From assembly GCA_963969365.1 (NCBI GenBank), contig OZ017761.1, positions 2,046,001 through 2,110,000 of the forward strand: a DNA stretch of 64,000 nucleotides, given 5' to 3'. The translations under genes and the position numbers were made by a program. Shown one piece after another: positions 1 through 16,112 of the stretch (its first letter is position 1; every line of letters starts with the position of its first letter). The notes beneath the pieces were generated by a model, which made no database searches, was not told the origin of the DNA, and worked only from the letters and a program-made list of their open reading frames with translations. The stretch is from Asterochloris sp. CNOR1. Taxonomy: Eukaryota > Chlorophyta > Trebouxiophyceae > Trebouxiales > Trebouxiaceae.

Positions 1-94
1 TGAGCGCGGCCAGGTTCAGGACCTGCAGCACAACAACCGACGCCCACAGACATGTTGTGCTGCTCTCATGATATGCCGTGGTCCTGGTTGTGCC

Positions 95-625
95 CTGCAG
101 GCAGCAGCTGATGGGTCGCCCCCTGGAGCAACACAGCTGATCATTTCATGCAGGCAGCAGCTGATGGGACGCCCCATGCTGAGTCATGTCATGCAGGCAG
201 CAGCTGATGGGTTGCTCCCTGGAGTAGCACCGCTGATCCATTCCATGCAGGCAGCAGCTGAGGGGATGCCACCTGGAGCAATACAGCTGATGCATTTGTG
301 CAGGCAGCAGCTGATGGACGCCTCCTGGAGCAACACAGCTAACTCACTCATTTTCATTTCATGCAGGCAGCAGCTGATGGAGCGCTCCCCTGGAGCAACA
401 CCGCTAATTCATTTCATGCAGGCAGCCGCTGAGGGGACGCCCCCTGAAGCAGCACAGCTGATGCATTTATGCAGGCAGCAGCTGATGACGCCCCCTGGAG
501 CAACACAGCTCTTTCATTCATGCAGGCAGCAGCTGATGGGTCGCCCCCTGAAGCAACACAGCTGACTCATTCATCTTCATTCATGCAGGCAGCAGCTGAT
601 GCAGCGCTCCCCTGGAGCCACACAG
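95..625 (+). repeat. Ten-unit intronic minisatellite carrying a 3' splice site
   Basis: About ten copies of a 51-63 bp unit start near 95, 150, 189, 243, 298, 360, 414, 468, 519 and 582. Each begins TGCAGGCAGCAGCTGATG and most continue CCCTGGAGCAACACAG. The last unit runs straight into the exon at 626, whose acceptor is the CACACAG inside the unit. Every unit therefore carries one or two AG dinucleotides in splice-acceptor-like context. Some units lack the TGGAGCAACACAG part or vary by a few bases. Confidence 0.9.
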
Positions 626-1846
626 GAGGAGGTGCAGGCCCAGCGGCGCAACCTGTCCCCACCCGTTGCACAGCTGTTTGTGCTGTCCATGGCCCAGGCC
701 TTCAGCATTGAGCGGGGCGATGCAGAGCGCATGGTTGCAGCGGCTGTGGCAGCGCACACTCGAGGGCTGCTGCTGGATGCAGTTGCCACCATGCGGCAGG
801 TGAGCTGACGTATGTACTGGGCGGCAAATGAGAGGGTGATGCCCACCGGCAGAAAAGGCAGAAACAGGATGCTGTGCTATCCTTGGCCCAGGCCTGCAGC
901 TGAAGCGTATCAATGCTGATCAGGTGGTTGCAGCAGCCGCTCTGTCAGCTCCGCTTATAGCTGAAGGCCTGGGCCACAGACAGTACAGTATCCTCTTTCT
1001 GGTAGCAGCCATGGCAGTGCACACCCAGGGGCTGCTACTGCGCAGGGTTGAGCTGGCACCCATGCTCAATGCCTGTTGCTTTGCATGGCAGCAACAGCTG
1101 TCGCCGTGCCCACTTGGGGGGTGCTGCGGGAGGCAATGACTGCCACGCCAGGCATGCTGCAGCGGTTTGTGGCCCTGCCGCACACATGCAGCATGCCCCT
1201 GTGCTCCACGACCTGCGCACATGCCATGGATGGTCTGCAGCATGAGACATGATGCAGCAACAGTCTCTTGGTGCCAGCCCCTGGGCAGTCTGATCTGGGC
1301 TCTGTCCTGCTAGCAGCCAGCCGCCTGCTGGATGCCTTTAGGGGGGTCAGTGCTGGATGCATTGGGCTGCAGTATGCGAGGATGCGCTGGTGCTGCTGCA
1401 GATGCCTGTGCTGTATGGTTGTAGCAGCCATGGCAGCGCACTCCTGGTGATGGTGTCATGCGAGAGCTGAGCTGATGCTCCTACAACATTATTGGTGTGC
1501 TGGATGGCAGCAGCAGCTGGAAGGAGACTTCTGGTTGAGATGGCTGCCCCAATGTCCCCTGTTGCAAGCCAGCACTGGCAACGTAAGAAATGCCAGCCCT
1601 GATTGCGAGACGCTGCTGCAGGCCAGCACTGGCGACACCAAGCGTGCAGATGCCGAAATGCAGCGGTTGGACCGGGTTTTCCGCACTTTCCCCCCAGCTT
1701 CAGACTCAGCGGAGCTACAGATGGTGGCCTCTGGGTTACAGGGCTTTCTGACTTCAAGTGACAGGCGGACCCTCCTGGACGCCTACACGCGCATCGCCAG
1801 CAGCATGCAGTGCCGAAGGGCCTGCGCTCAGGCGCTGGGCTGCTGA
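626..1846 (+). CDS. C-terminal part of an unrecognised protein, cut by the left edge
   Basis: Two exons can be supported: 626-799 and 1622-1846. The first follows an AG in the last unit of a minisatellite (GGAGCCACACAG) and ends at CGGCAG before GTGAGC. The second follows CTGCTGCAG and ends in TGA. Both junctions are phase 0, so they join in frame to about 132 residues. The first exon is alanine-rich and helical (it contains FVLSMAQAFSIERGDAERM). The second contains RLDRVFRTFPPASDSAELQM. No catalytic motif is visible and I do not recognise the family; a helical subunit of a larger complex is possible but is only a guess. The 5' part lies outside the window. The 822-base intron holds degenerate direct and inverted copies of the first exon and a decayed copy of the second exon's start. 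Confidence 0.55.
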
Positions 1847-2402
1847 GTGCCCTCTCAGTAGCATGTTACAGCATGCAATATCGACAGTCTTGCTTTCATG
1901 GCCAGCTGGCCAGCGCGTCGTGCCAACAGCCTGCAGAAACTCATTCATGCGCCCCTATAGGCTGGACGGCGCCAGTTGACTACACATGTTCAACAGATGC
2001 AGCCCGTGGCATTCTTTTCAGCAAATGAACCTGCGGATGAACGCTGTGTCCCATGATTGTCTGATCATGTCACAGAGCTTGCAGATCCTGGGAAGAAGCT
2101 GACACTTGAGTATTTCTGACGGCATGTTAAGCCGCTGCTGAGGGCCTCATGCAGTGTGGATGGCCAGCAGGTTGGCCTGATGCTGCTGGACCACCAGCTG
2201 AGCCTGAAGGCCATGACCACATAAAGTGCAGCTGTTTTGTTCAAGCGGATCTGTACTTTATTATATTAGATTTTGTTCTGGGACTCCTTTGGAACTGTGC
2301 CTCAAAGCACTGGCGAAGCGCATGCTCTGGATCATTCACTAGCGTACTCCGATGGGCAACTTCCGTCACTCTGGAGCCGGCAGCAGCAATGGGCAGGTCG
2401 CG
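1847..2402. other. Intergenic region, no gene seen
   Basis: This 556-base stretch lies between the stop of the left-edge gene and the proposed ATG of the zinc-finger gene. It is more AT-rich around 2030-2300 than its surroundings and presumably holds the 3' UTR of one gene and the promoter and 5' UTR of the other. I see no convincing exon, TATA box or RNA gene in it. Confidence 0.5.
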
Positions 2403-5400
2403 ATGAGCTCAGGCTTCGATGCTGAGGCAGCTGAGGTGAGCCAGGCACAATCGCCTCGAAGGTTGCAGCTCCAGCCTGAGCAGGCTGCCGATTGCATGAC
2501 CGAGGCAGTACCCGAAACTGCATGACCCAGCAGTACAAGCTCTGGGGCATGCCACCTGCCATTCCCAGCAAATTTCTGTGGTTCTCAGTCGGTCCATCGC
2601 AAACAAATGTATGCCGTCTGCAGAAAGCGCAGAAGGAGGCAACTGCGGTCAAGGAGCAGGCTGCCAGCGGCAGCCATGAGGCCCCAGATCCGCCACTGTA
2701 TCGCAGCGATGACTTCAGGATGTATTGCATGAAGGTGAGCTGCTCAGCGGTCAGTGCTGAGTATGGCTTCAGCCTTGTGGACGCCGCCTCAGCTGCAGCT
2801 CCCCGCTCCTGCCTGTCTCCTTGTCTCTGCTGCCACGCAGCACCCTCGGCTTGCACAAAGGCAGGCCGCAGCACGCGGATCTCAGAACCTGGGCCATGTG
2901 CCAAAATGGTGCGCTTTTCGCTGCTGCAGGTGTTGCCGTGCTCCAAAAGGTATTGCCACGACTGGACGACCTGCCCCTTCAGCCACCCAGGGGAGAAGGC
3001 ACGGCGCAGGGACCCTCGCACTCAGCCCCACACTGGCATCGCCTGCCCAGACATGAAGAAGGCAAGGAGTCCAGCGGCTGGGCAGCTGCTGCAGACTGCA
3101 GCACCCTGGCACACCACCAGCATGCTCCAGCTGCGTTCAGTGGGTCAGGAAGTTACACCGGCACCTGAATGCGTTGTGAATTTTTCGATCCAGCAGTGAC
3201 GTAATTGGACGTCGTGGCCCACTGCCCCTGACTGGGGTACCTCCCTGCCCAGACAAAGGGGGGCCTGCTCTGTTCACCTACAATGCTGCCAAGCGCTGGT
3301 GGTGCCTGGACTGCTTTGATTGTTGCTGAGTCATTGCTGACATTGCTGCAGGAAGGGTCGTGCATCAGGGGAGAGAGCTGCCCCTATGCCCACAACGTCT
3401 TCGAGTACTGGCTTCACCCTACCAGGCAAGTCCTGCTCTGACTCAGGCATAAAGCAGGCTGCGGTGTGCAGCCTAGTCAGCTAGATCTGCTGGGTCTGCA
3501 CATGGGGCTGGCAGCGCGCCACATCACCGCTGCTGGGACAGCCTCAGGATCTGGATGAGATGCTGCTCTGACAAATTTCAAATCCCCGAATATTACCAAT
3601 CTCCAGCAGCTGACCACTTGTGCTGGGGGCTGTGATGAAGCTGTTTTTGAGCAGTCTCAAAGTTGGGCATCTGGGCTGCCAGGGCCAGGCGCAATGGATG
3701 CGGCAATCTGGGCCATGAAGAAATGCGCTGAAGTGAAGGGCATGGGACCACGCCGGGGATACCAGTATCACTGCCTGGCTGCATTCATGCTCTTTACTGC
3801 ATCAAACTGCAGCAGTGCTCGGTTCTACTGCCAGCTGCCTGTCCCGCAGTGAATTATCATTGGCAATCATGCGCTTGCTGGCACAGGCTGAAGGCAGGGG
3901 CACCTGCAGCAATCGTCAGGCTTGGTCTTGGGTCCCAGCTTGTGAAGCTGCCACAGGCACTGCATGTGCTGCAGGCAGCTGTGACACATGGCACAACACC
4001 CTGAACATTGCCCTCGGACCTGCAGGTATCGCACGCAGCTGTGCAACGACGGGGCTGGCTGCCGCAGACGCATCTGCTTCTTTGCGCACAGCCTGGACGA
4101 GCTGCGCGTGCCCAGCAGCAAGCCGTTTGTCAGCCCTGAAGCTCTGGCGGCCTCCACAGCCACGGCCACCGCTCATGCTGTTCACAAGGGGGGGCTGGGC
4201 GCCCTGAATGAGCACGTGAGCACTCCCTTGCCATGCAGCCATCACTGTGACATGGGGGAAGCCATCTGGGGCACCAAATAACTCTCTGCCCCTTTACAGC
4301 GACTTGTGAGGGCCCCTGCTGTGTCACAGCATGTGTGTGTGCAACAGGTCCTGGAACGCAGGTGGCTGGCTGTGAGCACAGTGCAGCAAGGGGAGTTGTC
4401 ACGTTGTTCAGAGCAGCGCAGCCGGGCGCCAGCTCAGCCCTTGAGCATGCAGTCAGCTGGCTCAGGGGCCGGCCGCAGCTCGGCTGCTGTGTCCCTCCAA
4501 GGCTGCTCATCTCCCAGCAGCCCTCCACCTGGTCAAAGGACGGCCTGCCTGCGCAATGAGCCACGCCCTGGGCCCGTGCTACCTCTTTGCACATTCAGAC
4601 TGGGCAGCTGACCCCCAAGATTCAGGGCTGGGGTCTGCAGTTGTGCCTCGAGCCTGGCCCCTGCTCCTCCCAGCATCTGCACAATTGGTCTTCTAAAGAC
4701 CCTTCTCAGTGAGACCAGCAGCATCGAGAGAGGGGCTTCGCAGCCCAAGATGCTGAGGCTCTACTTCCTCTGGACCTTTGGTGAAACCTCTGGTGTGGAC
4801 AGGGCTATGGGGCGGTGTGTGTTCTGCCAGCCCGGCCATGGGCCCCTCACTGTCAGCACTCAACACCCATGCAGGGTGGCCTGGACACTGCCAGCCTGGC
4901 TGTTGGGCCCCTCAATGACAGGACACATGTTCTTCAGGGTGGCCTGAAGAACTCCAGACAGGCTGCTGGGCGCCAAGCTGACGGGACCCACCACCCGCAC
5001 CAGATGCATGTGCTGCCGGTCCGTCACTGACAGGAACCAAACTCTGCAGGGTGGCCTGGACAATGCGGCGGTGCACGCGCTGCTGGAGAGTCTGTCTCAG
5101 GCCAATGGCGGCAGTGCCAACCTGCGGGGGGCCTCCAAGGACCTGGCGGCGCAGCTGGCGCAGCTGCAGGCTGCCGATGGGGCACACCAGCAGAAGCAGC
5201 AGGTGCGTGCTTGAGAACCCATCCATATTTCGAGGTAGTTCCACAATGTTGCACTGAACAGTGTTTACTGGAGGCTGTGCACTCAGCATGCCGCCAACCA
5301 GCTCCACTGGCAGGGGCAACAGGTGGCAGAACATTTCTGCAGTCTGCAGCACCAGCTCTGCAGTGGTGGGCGTCTCCGTACCAGGCACCACAGCTGCTTT

Positions 5401-8400
5401 GCAACAGTGTGGCATGTCCACACTCTGCAGCGCAGCTGCTTGGCAAAGGTCATGCTGCAAGGCGACAGCGCCCAGCAGGCAGGGTAGCGCTCTATACCCT
5501 TGTAGGGTGCTGCCAGGAAGGAGGTGAAGTAGAACAACAGAGCACAATAGTACAGCACTGCAGGGCCTCCCTGGCACCCCATGGCCAGGCAGAGCCGCCT
5601 GTGCTGGGTCGTGGACAGTGCTGCTGTGTTGCACTGTGCTGCCCCCTGCTGGCTGCCAGCAGCTGCATGTGCCATGCTGCCGTCTGAGCTCAGCTAGCAC
5701 TGTGGCACCGCCACAGCAGGCGTCCTCGTGTTGCAGGAGCAGCTGCCCCGGCAACATGTGCCGTTCCCAGAAGGCCTGGCCACAACTCCCCGCCTGTTCA
5801 TGCCCTGCAGGAGCAGCAGAAGGTCATTCGCCTGCTGTCCGCCCTGCTGCGCGACGCCTACGGGCAGCCTCCCTCCCCAAGTGCGCACAGCGACAGCATG
5901 CTGCAGTCGGTGCGCCCCTCGCTGGAGGTGGGCACCTCCCTGTCCCCCAGCACCCACTTCAGCAGCGGCGAGGACCTCAGCATCAGGTGGGCTCTGGGGT
6001 CTTTCTTTCTGTGTGCTTCTTGACCAGAGGTAACGTGTCTGGACCTGAGGGTAGCAGATTGCCAGTGCTTGAGCAATCACATCAGCAGAGGCAGGACATG
6101 CGCACCAGGTGGGCTTCTCGAGGTAAAGTGCATGTTGGCGACTGGGCTGCAAATCTGAGATGGCTCAAGATGAGTGGCCATGCTGGGCCTCCAAACAGCA
6201 GCTTTGGGAGCTACCATTCCAGCAGCAGACAGGAGGGCAGCCTCAGATGGATCGTGGATGCTTTCGTTTTGGGGGCCAGAGTTTGAACTCAGTCTTCATT
6301 TTGTAGCACACATGCATCGTGTGAGGTCCTGGTTCCCACAGCTGTGGGAGCTAGCATGTCAGCAGCAGACAGGAGGGTAGCCTCAGATGGACTGCATCTG
6401 CATCGTATGGGCTCCTGCAGGCCCTTGCCGCTGTTTGAGCGCTGCCTTCTGGGCCCCTCATGTCCATCCCGCTCCGCAAGCAGTGCACTGAGCAATGCAC
6501 CAATGGACGTTATGTATCACTGTGCCCTGCAGGTCGGTGAGCGACCCCCTGTGCGGCGCGTCCCAGCCCCTGAACGGCGACGAGATGGTGCGCCTGGCCC
6601 TGCGCCAGCAGCACCCCCAGCTCTGCCGCGACAGCCACAGCAGCAGCCGGGACGCCAGCGCGGAGATGGTCTCTGGAGGCGACAGGCAGCCCACAGGTGG
6701 GCCCTTTCTTTGGTACATTGCTGGTCTGCTTTGGCAGGTCTTGCGTATCATTGCCAGGCCAACACCCCAGAGCCTGCTGCATGTTAGGTCCATCTTATAT
6801 CCCCAGACACTGCTGTTTGAAGAAGACATCCGCTCCAGTGCTGCACGTTGCTGAGCGGCATGGCTTCATTTGATTTGCACTGGCAGGGCTAACCCTGGTA
6901 GTTGTTTCCTGTACATGGCTGTCGCATGCAATAATCGTGCTGTTGGTCATGCTCGGCTGGGGTCGGGGCCCTACCACCTGTGACCTGAGCACTACAGCAC
7001 AGCACAATGCTCCTCACACTGTCTTCTTTACTGCTCTACAGGAGTGGAGCTGGCGCAGCAGAGCCTGCTGTACGCTCCCACCATCACGCTGGGTCAGCAG
7101 CAGGGGCTGCCACAGCTGCAGGGCATGTACAGGCAGTCTGCCTCCATGGAGGGGGGCCTGCCTGAGCTGGAGTCGAGCTATGGCAGCATACACCGCGGCA
7201 GCCAGGAGACGGCCATGGTGCAGCAGAGCGGCGGCATGGGCTACGGGGGAGACATGGGCCTCAATGGGCACGGCCTCGCAGGTCAGCAGTGGCCTGGGAG
7301 TTTGCCATTTCTGCGGGCGTCACGCACACCAGATGGCTGGCCCCTTGAATTCCCCTGCCGCAGCAACCTGACCTTGCTTCTTGGCCTGCTGCAGACATGA
7401 GCCGGATGAGTGGCGACTGGGGCGCAGCCATGAGCCCTCACCACCAGCAGCAGCAGCAGCAGGCGAGCTCGGTGCAGGGTTTTGGGCCCCTGGGCATCCC
7501 TGCTCAGGACTCCCAGGCCATGCAGCTGGAAGCTCAGCTGGCTGAGCTGCGGCACCTGCAGCTGCACCGCCACCAGCAGGGGCAGGGAGGGCAGGGGAGT
7601 CAGGGCAGGACGCTGTGGGAGCCGGCTGGCTACTATGGCAGCGAGGTGAGGCCCTACAAAACTCGCGTCAACTCCTCTGGGTCAGGGACTGGGGTGGCGT
7701 GCTGTAAGCAGTGTCAGCAACAAAGGCAGGGCGTCTGCAAGGGCAGGTTGAGGCTGTGCAAGGAGGGCCAGCCACCTGCTGTGCACTGCAGGTGGCTACC
7801 AGGTGCTGCCTTACGTGGTGACGCAGGACTGTGTGCACCGTGCATTCAGCAGCGCATGGTGCAGCATCCCCTCAGCTTGCATACGCCTTTGCCTTACTGC
7901 CGCCGATCGCATGTCAAGGCAGCCTGTGCATGCGGCGAGGCTGTGTTTAGTTCTTTGCTTGGCATCGCGCGACCTGCAGCCTGCCTGCTCCCAGTGACGC
8001 CGTGTAACCCGGGCTGCAGTGGCCCTGCAGGCAGCCAGCAACGCCCGCGAGGCGCAGCTGCTGATGCCGGCCCCCTTCGCCGCTGCCACCGGGTTGAGCC
8101 AGCCCGGGGACCAGCCCCACAATGGCGCACCCCACTACCACAACAACGAGGACTACCACAGCAATGGCCGCACCCACTACCACAGCAATGGAGAGCACCA
8201 CATGGCACCCCTGGACCTGCAGGTGGACCCCCGCCAGGTGCAGGGGCCCCGCCAGACTCGCGCCAGCACCGACTCCGCAGCCTCCACCCTCAGCGACATT
8301 CGCTTCAGCATGGACGCTGCCAGCATGGGGCGCAGCAGCCAGGACGCGGGCACCGCCGGGGGCGCCGGGTTCCGCGGGGGTTTCGCCCCCAGCCACAGCC

Positions 8401-8516
8401 TGGACGGCGTGCACCGCACCCCTGGGGGCCCCACTGGAGGCGCTCCCTGCCTGCCGGGCTCCCCCAACGCCTTTGGCACCCTGGGCTCATCGCTGTTTGC
8501 CTTTCGCAGCGCCTGA
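2403..8516 (+). CDS. RR-TZF family tandem CCCH zinc-finger protein
   Basis: Eleven exons close to 669 residues: 2403-2435, 2624-2734, 2930-3061, 3352-3425, 4026-4215, 5050-5202, 5811-5986, 6533-6696, 7042-7281, 7395-7645, 8031-8516. Exons 2-5 encode the plant-type arginine-rich region plus tandem CCCH fingers: [12 protein letters not shown], then [16 protein letters not shown] (C-x5-H-x4-C-x3-H), [36 protein letters not shown] and [10 protein letters not shown]. In plants this family binds AU-rich mRNA elements and acts in mRNA decay in cytoplasmic granules. The ankyrin repeats found in some relatives are absent. Residues after about 180 are low-complexity (Q-, H-, N- and S-rich), suiting condensate formation. 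Introns 3 and 4 use GC donors (AAG/GCAAGG, CAG/GCAAGT). The start is the least certain part: exon 1 codes only 11 residues. Confidence 0.88.
4870..5062 (+). repeat. Intronic copies of the start of the 5050 exon
   Basis: The acceptor and start of the exon at 5050 (GCAGGGTGGCCTGGACA) recurs at about 4872-4888 as GCAGGGTGGCCTGGACA and at about 4934-4948 as TTCAGGGTGGCCTGAAG. Both extra copies lie in the preceding intron and keep the AG. They are candidate cryptic acceptors. Confidence 0.7.
6190..6412 (+). repeat. Two-copy intronic duplication in the zinc-finger gene
   Basis: The block around 6192-6255 (GGGAGCTACCATTCCAGCAG, then a GACAGGAGGGCAGCCTCAGA stretch) recurs about 148 bases downstream at about 6346-6395 as GGGAGCTAGCATGTCAGCAG and GACAGGAGGGTAGCCTCAGA. 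It lies in the intron between exons 7 and 8. I could not match it to a neighbouring exon edge. Confidence 0.7.
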
Positions 8517-8968
8517 GCGGCAGCATCACCTTGCCGCGCCTAAGAGGTCGTGGGTATGGCCCAGCAGCCTCTCAGTGCTGCCAGATATAGTTCCTCCTGG
8601 CCCCCTTCTGCCCGACAGCCTGGCCGCTATGCCAGACTCGCACACAAGACGAAATTTTGCGTTAAGATGGCCAGCAATGCCAACCATTGAGCTTCCAGTT
8701 TCTATTCTATTTGGTCTGCCAGACTCTCTTGCTGCATTCTATTTCACAGCACCCAGTTGGATGCAGGTGCTGTCTGCCGCTCTGGCTTGCAGCATTCTGC
8801 GCAATTCCAGCTATAGTTTTGTCATGAGAACCGAAATTTGATGCGTTTGTATCGTGCGAGTAGTATTATATACTGCCAGTGTTAATTGCCATCTGACGCA
8901 CCCCTGCGTGCAAATTTCCTGATGCCTCTTGAGTACAATTGCTTTCATCAATGTTTGCCTGTACACAT

Positions 8969-8990
8969 TTCCATTCCCATGGGAATGGAA
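8969..8990. terminator. 22-bp perfect palindrome in a convergent 3' region
   Basis: The sequence TTCCATTCCCATGGGAATGG plus AA reads the same on both strands over 22 bases, and imperfect pairing extends it a few bases each way. It could form a hairpin in either transcript. A role in 3' end formation or insulation between convergent genes is inference from position only. Confidence 0.45.
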
Positions 8991-8994
8991 TGTA

Positions 8995-8999
8995 TGTAA
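8995..8999 (+). promoter_or_regulatory. Candidate TGTAA polyadenylation signal
   Basis: TGTAA is the usual green-algal polyadenylation signal. This one lies 478 bases after the zinc-finger stop codon, directly after the palindrome. No other TGTAA was seen between the stop codon and this point. Assignment to this gene is inferred from strand and position. Confidence 0.4.
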
Positions 9000-9158
9000 C
9001 CATATTGTTCCTAAGTTCAGTGGGCCTGAGGAGCTGTCCAACTTCCCCTGGTCTTGAGGACTTTCTGACAGGGCCAGTTCAGAACCCACATTATGCTCAT
9101 CATGTCATTCTGGCTCCAGATCAGGTCTTTTCACACATACAGACACAAGGTAACAGGG

Positions 9159-15987
<6,829 letters not shown>

Positions 15988-16112
15988 GGCCTTTTGGCTG
16001 TCCTGATGTCTTGTGGACGAGCTGTTTGTAATGCAAACCGACCTTGTTAAGACGAGGTAACAAAAGTTTAGAAGCTGGCCACTTTCGTTCTTGCAATCGA
16101 TCACCAGCAACC
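15988..16112. promoter_or_regulatory. Compact divergent promoter, U2AF / UCH
   Basis: Only 125 bases separate the proposed start codons of the U2AF large subunit (minus strand) and the UCH hydrolase (plus strand), so their promoters and 5' UTRs must overlap unless a UTR intron exists. No TATA box is evident. Confidence 0.55.

Larger units (their letters stand above)
8517..9158. other. Convergent 3' intergenic region
   Basis: This 642-base region separates the stops of the zinc-finger gene and U2AF, which face each other, so it should hold both 3' UTRs. It is AT-richer than the coding regions. It contains the palindrome and the TGTAA motif listed separately; no exon is visible. Confidence 0.6.

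Noticed and set aside
95-625. CRISPR-like array of regular repeats
   Set aside because: Units are contiguous with no unique spacers, vary in length, and the last unit runs into a spliced exon. This is a minisatellite.
2332-3021. 229-codon minus-strand frame
   Set aside because: It lies opposite the zinc-finger core exons, whose CCCH motifs are unmistakable on the plus strand.
4306-4611. Possible extra exon of the zinc-finger gene
   Set aside because: The frame is open, but the flanking exons already join in phase without it, and its sequence is low-complexity with no conserved motif.
4912-5757. 281-codon open frame on the minus strand
   Set aside because: It overlaps plus-strand zinc-finger exons and introns, has no family motif or splice context, and is a by-product of high GC content.
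7397-8590. 397-codon continuous plus-strand frame
   Set aside because: It reads from a real exon through an intron into a wrong frame of the last exon. The spliced model with matching phases explains the region better.
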